Part shown: positions 36,065 to 49,000 of the stretch, one piece after another
How positions within the stretch are numbered: the stretch's first letter is position 1
Layout of the letters: every line of letters begins with the position of its first letter
NCBI GenBank assembly: GCA_027627225.1
Contig: CM051033.1
Location: 46,712,016-46,776,015 of the forward strand
Direction: 5' to 3'
DNA: 64,000 nucleotides
Source of the DNA: Congeria kusceri
Taxonomy: Eukaryota > Mollusca > Bivalvia > Myida > Dreissenidae
Program-made: the position numbers and the translations under genes
The notes under the pieces: generated by a model
Told to the model about the DNA's origin: nothing
What the model saw: only the letters and a program-made list of their open reading frames with translations
Databases searched by the model: none

Positions 36065-36066
<2 letters not shown>
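35224..36066. other. Intergenic DNA with a C-tract
   Basis: A run of 21 C lies at 35408-35428, followed by ACACACACA. 35757-35870 is a diverged match to 28396-28520. No gene seen. Confidence 0.45.
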
Positions 36067-36098
<32 letters not shown>

Positions 36099-36116
36099 AT
36101 TTTTTTTTTTTTTTTT
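36067..36116. repeat. (ATT)n microsatellite plus T-tract
   Basis: About ten ATT units, then AACA and a run of T. Confidence 0.9.
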
Positions 36117-36196
36117 CATTATTTTTTTCATATTGATAACACTTTTATTTTCATTTATATTAACATGCTTTTGTTCTTGTTGTTACTAATTTTTGT

Positions 36197-36432
36197 GTCG
36201 CCTCAAAAGGCGACATATAGGGGTTGCTTTTGATGGCGGCGGCGACGTCGGCGGCGTCGCCCTAAGCTTGTGCAGACAATAACTTGAGAAGATTTTATGC
36301 AATCATTATGACACTTTAGGGAAGTGTTAGTTGGAAGAAAAAGAGTATGCATATAAGGAAGGTTAAGTTCGGTTTTTGACACAATTGCTCTTACAGTACT
36401 TGTGTTATGCCCCGACAGGCGACACATCCGAC
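36197..36432. mobile_element. Dispersed element with GTCGCCT hairpin end, copy 1 (one internal unit)
   Basis: Begins with the hairpin GTCGCCTCAAAAGGCGAC, then ATATAGGGGTTGCTTTTG and a GGCGGCGGCGAC tract. One ~140-bp unit starting TGTGCAGACAATAACTTGAG follows, and it closes with CAGGCGACACATCCGACTCG. It is related to 54928-55560, which carries about four internal units. It is non-coding. Confidence 0.65.
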
Positions 36433-38216
36433 TCGCGGATTTCTAGTTTATTGCGGTTATTACTTTTTTGGTAGTAGTAGTGCTATTGATTTGGTGGTCA
36501 TTGTTGCTGTTGAATGCATTACCCTTATTTTCGAAATAAAATAACTATTCCAATTACTGCAACTGACCCAGTTGTTTATTTGCTCATTATTGGACGTAAT
36601 TGTCGTTTAGATAACTGATTGTATTCTCTGGTTTCCAATTTAAACATTAAGATACCATCCTCAATACGGACTTTATCTATCAAATTCCTATTAGATTTAA
36701 CACTTACCTTTTATCCATAATTAACATGCAGTTTAATTAAACAATGGTTACATCATTGTTACCACAAATAATGCGGGTAGGTTTGTTTTCGGTTTGTCAG
36801 TTTGTTGGCAACTTTATGCGTTGAGTTATGAGTTATGTTGCGGCATGAAAATCCACGATTTACACGGGGACATTGAAAATGGGCCAACGAACAATTGGTT
36901 GTGACCCGGATCAGGATACAGGGATCTTTTAAAGGGTTCTTTATTATTGAGATATAGGGCAAGGGAGGTAGGGTTACCTATCTTGGCGGAGGATTTTCGT
37001 TTCTGGGTGCAGCATAGTTTTTTATTTTTTAGTTTGTTGTATTCAAACATGTGAATGAATGAATGTCAATAAGCCATTTATATAATAGCTGATTCAATTG
37101 CAACGAATGCGATAAAATAAACTTTTAAATGCTCGATAACAAACTTAACATAATATATGTTTCATACCCATATACCGATAGAATTGCATAGCTACGAAGT
37201 TTTCCATTTGTCATGTTAGACATCTCACAGTCGACATGTATCTGTTTGCAAAAGCTTTTTTAAATTTATCAGTGTGTTCAACGAAATATTTACGTGGGTA
37301 CATTAATTAAAAGGGATATTAAATTTCAAATGTATAATACATTTCTTATTAATTATATTATTTATAACAATTATTGATATTTCACTTATTCAATTAAGAA
37401 ATAATTTTCGATTTACTGTCGTTCATCGGCCAATAAACAACGATTTGGAGTTTTGGTGAGTAGGAATTAGGGTGTTAGGGCGTTAGCCCGAGTGGTTTAA
37501 TAGCCACCCATCAGAAATACAAAGAGTTGTTTATTGGCCGATAAACAACGATAATGCGAAAATTATTTTGATTCAAACATGATTTGACAAATATTTTTGC
37601 AATTGAAACGTGAACTTCTCATTTTACTATGCTACGCTTAGAATCGGGACTACTTTTTGCGTTGTTTATTGGGTAGTTGAAGAATGATACTTTAAAAAAT
37701 TAGCAAGTATCGTGTCAGAATAATTGGTAACTCAATTGCGAAATAAACCCATAATTGTTAACACAATTAATGGAGAGGAACGTTTTACGATTTTGTATAT
37801 ATAGTTGACATGATTCAGATACTCGTATAACAGCATGTGTACAAACGTAAACAAACGTTAGGGCGACCTTCTTTGCAACGTAATTGTACAGGTGTGGTAG
37901 TCACAGAGGATCTTAAGATACAGTTTACCCTTATCCTTAAATCAGGAAACTTCCTTAGCTGTATTATTCCATTTAGAAAGCGTTCAGCTCAAGTGACAAT
38001 TAAAATGAAATCAGTATTAGAATGTTATTTGGAATATATCAACAGCATACAAACGTGTGTATTTAATTAACGAATACAATATATGAAAATTGTACACTTA
38101 AGTTAAAATATTTAAGAAATTACTTAAGATGTTTCGTGAGTACTGCCCCTGTTTGCATCAATTTAATGCAAACTCATATTTTACGATGTCTTAGTTATAT
38201 ATAGATATATAATTGA
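36433..38216. other. Intergenic DNA, no gene seen
   Basis: Only the inverted repeat at 37424-37543 stands out. Open frames lack domains. Confidence 0.45.
37424..37543. repeat. Inverted repeat, ~18-bp arms
   Basis: ATCGGCCAATAAACAAC at the left is inverted as GTTGTTTATTGGCCGAT at the right, enclosing ~85 bp. Possibly a small MITE. Confidence 0.6.
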
Positions 38217-38469
38217 AGGGCGTCGTGGGAAAAAATGTCTTAATGCAGGTGCGTAAAGTGTCGTCTCGGATTAGCCTGTGCAATCCGTCCGCACAGGCTA
38301 ATCCGGGAAGGCACTTTCCGCTTACATTCGATTTATGTTTAGAAGATACTTCCTTGAAGCAGAAAATACCATAAAAGCGGAAAGTGTTTTCCCGGATTAG
38401 CCTGTGCAGTCCGCACAGGACGACACTTTACGCACATACATTAAGCCCGGTTTTGCCACGCCACGCCAC
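38217..38469. mobile_element. MITE-like palindromic repeat, copy 4
   Basis: Contains CGTCGTGGGAAAA, CGGATTAGCCTGTGCA, CCGCACAGGCTAATCCGG and TTTATGTTTAGAAGA as in copy 1. Confidence 0.78.
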
Positions 38470-39909
38470 ATATGTATAATTGCCACACTATTATTTTTTA
38501 AGATGTCTTAATTATATATATGTAGACTATAATAGTCACACTATCATTTTTACAATGTCATATTTATATATATGTATAATTGTCACACTATATACTCAAT
38601 GGTAATAGTTTCAACCTGATTTGTTATTGACTTAATTTTAGTTCATTATAGTATTGTGACTTTTTGAAGGTAATGTACGTACCATTAGGGTATTTAATGC
38701 ATGTGCACATCGAAGTGTGTGTAAGTGCATATCTGAGCGAGTTTATTGATGAAATAAACCCCTCACTGAAAAATCATGCTTCAGGACGTATTGTGGCATA
38801 CCTCTTCATGCGATCGCTAGATACTTTTCTTAAGACATTTTTTCAACTTCATTTAAGGTCACGTTTTGAAATGGAATATTTCAGGTAAGTGACTTGAAAA
38901 GCCCACAATAACAGTTTACATCGAATTGTATTTTGCGAACTCTTTCATATTTCCTTCATTGGTTGGTCAATTTCCTGACACAATATTTATAACTTTGTGG
39001 GAAGTTTTTAATTGCTTAAATAAATTGAATTGTAAATGAATAGAGGATATTCACGGGAATCATAACGTCATGACGTCAAAATAATTACGTCATTTCTCAT
39101 TTTTGAGCCCGGCATCCACGACGGTCCGTTTCATTTACCGTATTAAATCGGGACGCCAAAAAGTAGTCCCTCACTGTGAGTGATATAGGGATATATTTCA
39201 CTGATATTTTTCTATATTTCACTACTTAGCATTAAATAAATACGTTTACAAGATTGCCTCTTTGTCAATCTTATGTAGAAGTATGTCACCATAAAATCGC
39301 AGTATTTTCTCCTTCAGTTTGTTGCTTCTCACGAGTATTGTTTTATTTACAAGTGTGTGTATTGCCATAAATTGCGGGCTAAGTGTGAGGTTTGGCATGC
39401 CTTTAAACCCGTTAAAAGACCCAATGCTTTCATTGACCAATTCAAGGCGGTGACACCAGTTTTAAACATTTTTATGTGTTGTGTTTTGTTATGCGTATGG
39501 TCCTGTATTGTATAGGCAATTGGTCACTTACCTAAAATAAAGGACCAGCGGATGTCAGTAATGGTTTCTATCCTGGTGATGTCTCTGGAGTTTAATTATT
39601 CTTATAATCAAATTAGTTTTATGTTTTCGTAAGATTATTACAAAAATACAAACACAGAAATTAGGTTTGTTGTGCAGTAGCCAAAGATATGAACGGATCA
39701 ATAAGAGTTAGATATTTACGCAATAACTGTATTGTCCTTATCGCAACGAATGGTATTAAAACCAATTCAGTTTTAACTACATCTGAGTAATATCTTTGTA
39801 CAAATATGACACTCTGTACTCATTCGTTGTTGTATTTATTAAATTTGTTTACTATCATATTATAATACTTTTGGCCGTATTGTATATGAAGGTCATTAAG
39901 ATAATGCAC
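38470..39909. other. Intergenic DNA, no gene seen
   Basis: An open frame at 38664-38888 ends at a CAGGTAAGT donor-like site, but a diverged duplicate near 40350-40510 has lost the frame and no domain is recognised. Confidence 0.4.
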
Positions 39910-40147
39910 CTTTAAGGGCAATGGTTTTTAACCGAAGTCTCGGGGTAAATAACTCAGCTATAGATAGCGGAAAAGGCAAACAATTTTATAAATGCAATGC
40001 ACATTTAAGGGATTATTATGTTATACTAGTATGTTAAGCAGTGTGCTCGGGCAATGGTTTTTAACCGAAGTCCTGGGGAAATAACTCAGCTATATTGATA
40101 GCGGAAAAGAAACACAATTTTAATTGTAATGTACCATTAAGGGATCA
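39910..40147. repeat. Two direct repeats of ~100 bp
   Basis: GGGCAATGGTTTTTAACCGA, AAATAACTCAGCTATA, GATAGCGGAAAAG and TTAAGGGAT occur at about 39917 and again at about 40049. Confidence 0.8.
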
Positions 40148-41055
40148 GTGTGCATCTATGCGAATCGAAACGTGTTTAAGTGCGTCTCGATTTGCACTTA
40201 ATATATTTACATAAGTGTATTGCAATGTACAATGTTTATTAAGTTAAAGCTGTATCCGTTCACAGCATAATACAATCAGCCACTCGGATTATCAAATATT
40301 TGCCATATTTCATTTTCCAATTCAGTGCACTTAATATTTGTACTTAGCACCAACGCAAATCCAGTCATAGCTAAGCGATATCATTGGGGCAATAAACCCC
40401 CATGCCTATGCATTTAGATAGCTAGATACTTTTCATTCACATCTCATAATTTGCTCCAGTCCATTTGCGGTGACGATTTTTAAATGGAATATTTCAGGTT
40501 AGTGCCTTTAAGCTCATACGACAGCAGTTAGAATCGAATTATTATTCGCTAAAGGTTTCAAACTTTCTAAAAAATTTGGTCATTTTCATGAAAAATAATA
40601 TTAATTACCGGTAATTTGCATGAAGTTCGTTTTAGTTTTACGATAAACTTCATTGTTTACAATTTTTTTAAAGATTGTCATATTGTTAGTACAATCATAT
40701 CTTATTAAGTAGTGGGCACTAATTTAACTTTTTCTTAATAAGCTTATAACATTTTTGGGAAAAAGGCAAAACAGGTTAACACACATTTTCCAGTTAATAT
40801 CATGAACATTAATTGGTTATCTTATGTAGAAGTATGCCCCCATAATGACTCAGAATAATATCTTCAGCTAGATATTTCTCGTGACAAGTCAGTTTTATGT
40901 TTCCGTTAATTTGTTGTCAAAACAAATGCATAAATAAGTTTTTTAAGTCTCACTTTAGATACACGTGTCTTAATTCAACACTAAATACTAAAGTGGTTTA
41001 GATATTTTCGGGTCGGTTTTGTATCTGTTTTATCGCATATATGTTTTATACAATT
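40148..41055. other. Intergenic DNA before the satellite
   Basis: Contains a diverged copy (about 40350-40530) of the segment near 38700-38910. No gene seen. Confidence 0.4.
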
Positions 41056-42540
41056 TCCTGTCTCTTTTGCTCTTTCGTATCTGCTTTACTCGCAATATTG
41101 CTTTAAGTAGTTCGTGTCTCTTTTGTATCTGCTTTACTCGCAATATTGCTTTAGGTAGTTAGTGTCTCTTTTGTATCTGCTTTACTCGCAATATTGCTAT
41201 AGGTAGTTAGTGTCTCTTTTGTATCTGCTTTACCCACAATATTGCTATAGGTAGTTAGTGTCTCTTTTGTATCTGCTTTACTCGTAATATTGCTTTAGGT
41301 AGTTAGTGTCTCTTTTGTATCTGCTTTACCCGCAATATTGCCTTAGGTAGTTAGTGTCTCTTTTGTATCTGCTTTACTCGCAATATTGCTTTAGGTAGTT
41401 AGTGTCTCTTTCGTATCTGCTTTATCCGCAATATTGCTTTACATAGTTAGTGTCTCTTTTGTATCTGCTTTTCTCGCGATATTGCTTTAGGTAGTTAGTG
41501 TCTCTTTTGTATCTGCTTTACTCGCAATATTGCTTTAGGTAGTTGGTGTCTCTTTCGTATCTGCTTTACTCGCAATATTGATTTAGGTAGTTGGTGTCTC
41601 TTTCGTATCTGCTTTACTCGCAATATTGCTTTAGGTAGTTAGTGTCTCTTTCGTATCTGCTTTACTCGCAATATTGATTTAGGTAGATGGTGTCTCTTTT
41701 GTATCTGCTTTACCCGCAATATTGCTTTACATAGTTAGTGTCTCTTTTGTATCTGCTTTACCCGCAATATTGCTTTAGATAGTTAGTGTCTCTTTTGTAT
41801 CTGCTTTACTCGCAATATTGATTTAGGTAGTTAGTGTCTCTTTTGTATCTGCTTTACTCGCAATATTGCTTTAAGTAGTTCGTGTCTCTTTTGTATCTGC
41901 TTTACTCGCAATATTGCTTTAGATAGTTAGTGTCTCTTTTGTATCTGCTTTACTCGCAATATTGCTATAGGTAGTTAATGTCTCTTTTGTATCTGCTTTA
42001 CCCGCAATATTGCTATAGGTAGTTAGTGTCTCTTTTGTATCTGCTTTACCCGCAATATTGCTATAGGTAGTTAGTGTCTCTTTTGTATCTGCTTTACCCG
42101 CAATATTGCTATAGGTAGTTAGTGTCTCTTTTGTATCTGCTTTACTCGCAATATTGCTATAGGTAGTTAATGTCTCTTTTGTATCAGCTTTACCCGCAAT
42201 ATTGCTTTAGGTAGTTAGGTCTCTTTTGTATCTGCTTTACTCGCAATATTGCTTTAGGTAGTTAGTGTCTCTTTTGTATCTGCTTTACTCGCAATATTGC
42301 TATAGGTAGTTAGTGTCTCTTTTGTATCTGCTTTACTCGCAATATTGCTATAGGTAGTTAGTGTCTCTTTTGTATCTGCTTTACTCGCAATATTGCTTTA
42401 GGTAGTTACTGTTTTTTTTTGTATCAGCTTTACCCGCAATATTGCTTTAGGTAGTTAATGTCTCTTTTGTATCAGCTTTACCCGCAATATTGCTTTAGGT
42501 AGTTAGGTCTCTTTTGTATCAGCTTTACTCGCAATATTGC

Positions 42541-45500
42541 TTTAGGTAGTTAGTGTCTCTTTTGTATCTGCTTTACTCGCAATATTGCTTTAGATAGTTA
42601 GTGTCTCTTTTGTATCTGCTTTACTCGCAATATTGCTTTAGGTAGTTACTGTTTTTTTTTGTATCAGCTTTACCCGCAATGTTGGTTTAGGTAGTTAGTG
42701 TCTCTTTTGTATCTGCTTTACTCGCAATATTGCTTTAGGTAGTTAGTGTCTCTTTCGTATCTGCTTTACTCGCAATATTGCTTTAGGTAGTTGGTGTCTC
42801 TTTCGTATCTGCTTTACTCGCAATATTGCTTTAGGTAGTTACTGTTTTTTTTTGTATCAGCTTTACCCGCAATATTGGTTTAGGTAGTTAGTGTCTCTTT
42901 TGTATCTGCTTTACTCGCAATATTGCTTTAGGTAGTTGGTGTCTCTTTCGTATCTTCTTTACTCGCAATATTGCTTTAGGTAGTTGGTGTCTCTTTCGTA
43001 TCTTCTTTACTCGCAATATTGCTATAGGTAGTTAGTGTCTCTTTTGTATCTGCTTTATCCGCAATATTGCTTTACATAGTTAGTGTCTCTTTTGTATCTG
43101 CTTTACTCGCAATATTGCTTTAGGTAGTTAGTGTCTCTTTTGTATCTGCTTTACTCGCAATATTGCTTTAAGTAGTTCGTGTCTCTTTTGTATCTGCTTT
43201 ACTCGCAATATTGCTTTAGGTAGTTAGGTCTCTTTTGTATCTGCTTTACGCGCAATATTGCTTTAGGTAGTTAGTGTCTCTTTTGTATCTGCTTTACTCG
43301 CAATATTGCTTTAGGTAGTTAGTGTCTCTTTTGTATCTGCTTTACTCGCAATATTGCTTTAGGTAGTTAGTGTCTCTTTCGTATCTGCTTTACCCGCAAT
43401 ATTGCTTTCGGCAGTTAGTGTCTCTTTCGTATCTGCTTTACTCGCAATATTGATTTAGGTAGTTAGTGTCTCTTTCGTATCTGCTTTACTCGCAATATTG
43501 CTATAGGTAGTTAGTGTCTCTTTCGTATCTGCTTTACTCGCAATATTGATTTAGGTAGTTAGTGTCTCTTTTGTATCTGCTTTACTCGCAATATTGCTAT
43601 AGGTAGTTAGTGTCTCTTTTGTATCTGCTTTACTCGCAATATTGCTTTAGGCAGTTAGTGTCTCTTTCGTATCTGCTTTACTCGCAATGTTGCTTTACAT
43701 AGTTAGTGTCTCTTTTGTATCTGCTTTACCCGCAATATTGCTTTAGATAGTTAGTGTCTCTTTTGTATCTGCTTTACTCGCAATATTGCTTTAGATAGTT
43801 AGTGTCTCTTTTGTATCTGCTTTACTCGCAATATTGCTATAGGTAGTTAGTGTCTCTTTTGTATCTGCTTTACTTGCAATGTTGCTTTAGATAGTTAGTG
43901 TCTCTTTTGTATCTGCTTTACTCGCAATATTGCTTTAGATAGTTAGTGTCTCTTTTGTATCTGCTTTACTCGCAATATTGCTTTAGATAGTTAGTGTCTC
44001 TTTTGTATCTGCTTTACCCGCAATATTGCTATAGGTAGTTAGTGTCTCTTTTGTATCTGCTTTACCCGCAATATTGCTTTAGGTAGTTAGTGTCTCTTTT
44101 GTATCTGCTTTACTCGCAATATTGCTATAGGTAGTTAGTGTCTCTTTTGTATCTGCTTTACTCGCAATATTGCTTTAAGCAGTTCGTGTCTCTTTTGTAT
44201 CTGCTTTACTCGCAATATTGCTATAGGTAGTTAGTGTCTCTTTTGTATCTGCTTTACTCGCAATATTGCTTTAAGCAGTTCGTGTCTCTTTTGTATCTGC
44301 TTTACTCGCAATATTGCTATAGGTAGTTAGTGTCTCTTTTGTATCTGCTTTACTCGCAATATTGCTTTAAGCAGTTCGTGTCTCTTTTGTATCTGCTTTA
44401 TTCGCAATGTTGCTTTAGATAGTTAGTGTCTCTTTTGTATCTGCTTTACCCGCAATATTGCTTTCGGCAGTTAGTGTCTCTTTTGTATCTGGTTTACTCG
44501 CAATATTGCTTTAGATAGTTAGTGTCTCTTTTGTATCTGCTTCACTCGCAATATTGCTTTAGGTAGTTAGTGTCTCTTTCGTATCTGCTTTACCCGCAAT
44601 ATTGCTTTCGGCAGTTAGTGTCTCTTTTGTATCTGGTTTACTCGCAATATTGCTTTAGATAGTTAGTGTCTCTTTTGTATCTGCTTTACTCGCAATATTG
44701 CTTTAGGTAGTTACTGTTTTTTTTTGTATCAGCTTTACCCGCAATATTGGTTTAGGTAGTTAGTGTCTCTTTTGTATCTGCTTTACTCGCAATATTGCTT
44801 TTGGTGGTTCGTGTCTCTTTCGTATCTGCTTTACTCGCAATATTGCTTTAAGTAGTTCGTGTCTCTTTTGTATCTGCTTTACTCGCAATATTGCTTTAGG
44901 TAGTTAGTGTCTCTTTTGTATCTGCTTTACCCGCAATATTGCTTTAGGTAGTTAGTGTCTCTTTTGTATCTGCTTTACTCGCAATATTGATTTAGGTAGT
45001 TAGTGTCTCTTTTGTATCTGCTTTACTCGCAATATTGCTTTAGGTAGTTAGTGTCTCTTTTGTATCTGCTTTACCCGCAATATTGCTTTAGGTAGTTAGT
45101 GTCTCTTTTGTATCTGCTTTACCCGCAATATTGCTTTAGGTAGTTAGGTCTCTTTTGTATCTGCTTTACTCGCAATATTGCTTTAGGCTGTTCGTGTCTC
45201 TTTTGTATCTGCTTTACCCGCAATATTGCTTTCGGTAGTTAATGTCTCTTTTGTATCTGCTTTACTTGCAATATTGCTTGAGGTAGTTAGTGTCTGTTTT
45301 GTATCTGCTTTACTCGCAATATTGCTTTAGGTAGTTAGTGTCTCTTTTGTATCTGCTTTACGCGCAATATTGCTTTAGGCAGTTTGTGTCTCTTTTGTAT
45401 CTTCTTTACTCGCAATATTGCTTTTGGTGGGTTTTTGTCTCTTTTGTATCTGCTTTACCCGCAATATTACTTTAGGCAGTTTGTGTCTCTTTTGTATCTG

Positions 45501-46069
45501 CTTTACTCGCAATATTGCTTTAGATGGTTTTTGTCTTTTTTGTATCTGCTTTACCCGCAATATTGCTTATGCAGTTCGTGTCTCTTTTGTATCTGCTTTA
45601 CCCGCAATATTGCTTTAGGCTGTTCGTGTCTCTTTTGTATTTGCTTTACCCGCAATATTGCTTTAAGTAGCTCGTGTATCTTTTGTATCTGCTTTACTTG
45701 CAATATTGCTTTAAGCAGTTCGTGTCTCTTTTGGTCTTTTGTATCTGCTTTACCTTCAATATTGCTTTAGGTGGTTCGTGTCTCTTTTGTATAGTTTTTA
45801 CCCGCAATATTGCTTTAGGTAGTTCCTGTCTCGTTTGCTCTTTTGTATCTGCTTTACTCGCAATATTATATTATGTAGTTCGTGTCTCTTTTATATCTGC
45901 TTTACCCGCAATATTGCTTTAGGCAGTTCGTGTCTCTTTTGTATCTGCTTTACCCGCAATATTGCTTTAGGCAGTTCGTGTTTCTTTTGTATCTGCTTTA
46001 CCCCCAATATTGCTTTAGGTATTTCATGTCTCTTTTGCTCTTTTGTATTTGATTTACCCGCAATATTGC
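42541..46069. repeat. Higher-order repeat of the 48-bp satellite, copy A (3,529 bp)
   Basis: Landmarks such as TACTGTTTTTTTTTGTATCA followed by ACCCGCAATGTTGG (42661) and the divergent block 45370-46069 recur in copies B and C at constant offsets of 3,529 and 5,112 bp. Confidence 0.9.
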
Positions 46070-49000
46070 TTTAGGTAGTTAGTGTCTCTTTTGTATCTGC
46101 TTTACTCGCAATATTGCTTTAGATAGTTAGTGTCTCTTTTGTATCTGCTTTACTCGCAATATTGCTTTAGGTAGTTACTGTTTTTTTTTGTATCAGCTTT
46201 ACCCGCAATGTTGGTTTAGGTAGTTAGTGTCTCTTTTGTATCTGCTTTACTCGCAATATTGCTTTAGGTAGTTAGTGTCTCTTTCGTATCTGCTTTACTC
46301 GCAATATTGCTTTAGGTAGTTGGTGTGTCTTTCGTATCTGCTTTACTCGCAATATTGCTTTAGGTAGTTACTGTTTTTTTTTGTATCAGCTTTACCCGCA
46401 ATATTGGTTTAGGTAGTTAGTGTCTCTTTTGTATCTGCTTTACTCGCAATATTGCTTTAGGTAGTTGGTGTCTCTTTCGTATCTTCTTTACTCGCAATAT
46501 TGCTTTAGGTAGTTGGTGTCTCTTTCGTATCTTCTTTACTCGCAATATTGCTATAGGTAGTTAGTGTCTCTTTTGTATCTGCTTTATCCGCAATATTGCT
46601 TTACATAGTTAGTGTCTCTTTTGTATCTGCTTTACTCGCAATATTGCTTTAGGTAGTTAGTGTCTCTTTTGTATCTGCTTTACTCGCAATATTGCTTTAA
46701 GTAGTTCGTGTCTCTTTTGTATCTGCTTTACTCGCAATATTGCTTTAGGTAGTTAGGTCTCTTTTGTATCTGCTTTACGCGCAATATTGCTTTAGGTAGT
46801 TAGTGTCTCTTTTGTATCTGCTTTACTCGCAATATTGCTTTAGGTAGTTAGTGTCTCTTTTGTATCTGCTTTACTCGCAATATTGCTTTAGGTAGTTAGT
46901 GTCTCTTTCGTATCTGCTTTACCCGCAATATTGCTTTCGGCAGTTAGTGTCTCTTTCGTATCTGCTTTACTCGCAATATTGATTTAGGTAGTTAGTGTCT
47001 CTTTCGTATCTGCTTTACTCGCAATATTGCTATAGGTAGTTAGTGTCTCTTTCGTATCTGCTTTACTCGCAATATTGATTTAGGTAGTTAGTGTCTCTTT
47101 TGTATCTGCTTTACTCGCAATATTGCTATAGGTAGTTAGTGTCTCTTTTGTATCTGCTTTACTCGCAATATTGCTTTAGGCAGTTAGTGTCTCTTTCGTA
47201 TCTGCTTTACTCGCAATGTTGCTTTACATAGTTAGTGTCTCTTTTGTATCTGCTTTACCCGCAATATTGCTTTAGATAGTTAGTGTCTCTTTTGTATCTG
47301 CTTTACTCGCAATATTGCTTTAGATAGTTAGTGTCTCTTTTGTATCTGCTTTACTCGCAATATTGCTATAGGTAGTTAGTGTCTCTTTTGTATCTGCTTT
47401 ACTTGCAATGTTGCTTTAGATAGTTAGTGTCTCTTTTGTATCTGCTTTACTCGCAATATTGCTTTAGATAGTTAGTGTCTCTTTTGTATCTGCTTTACTC
47501 GCAATATTGCTTTAGATAGTTAGTGTCTCTTTTGTATCTGCTTTACCCGCAATATTGCTATAGGTAGTTAGTGTCTCTTTTGTATCTGCTTTACCCGCAA
47601 TATTGCTTTAGGTAGTTAGTGTCTCTTTTGTATCTGCTTTACTCGCAATATTGCTATAGGTAGTTAGTGTCTCTTTTGTATCTGCTTTACTCGCAATATT
47701 GCTTTAAGCAGTTCGTGTCTCTTTTGTATCTGCTTTACTCGCAATATTGCTATAGGTAGTTAGTGTCTCTTTTGTATCTGCTTTACTCGCAATATTGCTT
47801 TAAGCAGTTCGTGTCTCTTTTGTATCTGCTTTACTCGCAATATTGCTATAGGTAGTTAGTGTCTCTTTTGTATCTGCTTTACTCGCAATATTGCTTTAAG
47901 CAGTTCGTGTCTCTTTTGTATCTGCTTTATTCGCAATGTTGCTTTAGATAGTTAGTGTCTCTTTTGTATCTGCTTTACCCGCAATATTGCTTTCGGCAGT
48001 TAGTGTCTCTTTTGTATCTGGTTTACTCGCAATATTGCTTTAGATAGTTAGTGTCTCTTTTGTATCTGCTTCACTCGCAATATTGCTTTAGGTAGTTAGT
48101 GTCTCTTTCGTATCTGCTTTACCCGCAATATTGCTTTCGGCAGTTAGTGTCTCTTTTGTATCTGGTTTACTCGCAATATTGCTTTAGATAGTTAGTGTCT
48201 CTTTTGTATCTGCTTTACTCGCAATATTGCTTTAGGTAGTTACTGTCTCTTTTGTATCTGCTTTACTCGCAATATTGCTTTAAGTAGTTCGTGTCTCTTT
48301 TGTATCTGCTTTACTCGCAATATTGCTTTAGGTAGTTAGGTCTCTTTTGTATCTGCTTTACGCGCAATATTGCTTTAGGTAGTTAGTGTCTCTTTTGTAT
48401 CTGCTTTACTCGCAATATTGCTTTAGGTAGTTAGTGTCTCTTTTGTATCTGCTTTACTCGCAATATTGCTTTAGGTAGTTAGTGTCTCTTTCGTATCTGC
48501 TTTACCCGCAATATTGCTTTCGGCAGTTAGTGTCTCTTTCGTATCTGCTTTACTCGCAATATTGATTTAGGTAGTTAGTGTCTCTTTCGTATCTGCTTTA
48601 CTCGCAATATTGCTATAGGTAGTTAGTGTCTCTTTCGTATCTGCTTTACTCGCAATATTGATTTAGGTAGTTAGTGTCTCTTTTGTATCTGCTTTACTCG
48701 CAATATTGCTATAGGTAGTTAGTGTCTCTTTTGTATCTGCTTTACTCGCAATATTGCTTTAGGCAGTTAGTGTCTCTTTCGTATCTGCTTTACTCGCAAT
48801 GTTGCTTTACATAGTTAGTGTCTCTTTTGTATCTGCTTTACCCGCAATATTGCTTTAGATAGTTAGTGTCTCTTTTGTATCTGCTTTACTCGCAATATTG
48901 CTTTAGATAGTTAGTGTCTCTTTTGTATCTGCTTTACTCGCAATATTGCTATAGGTAGTTAGTGTCTCTTTTGTATCTGCTTTACTTGCAATGTTGCTTT

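Noticed and set aside
38664..38888. Open frame ending at a CAGGTAAGT donor-like site
   Set aside because: No domain and the related segment near 40350-40510 does not keep the frame.
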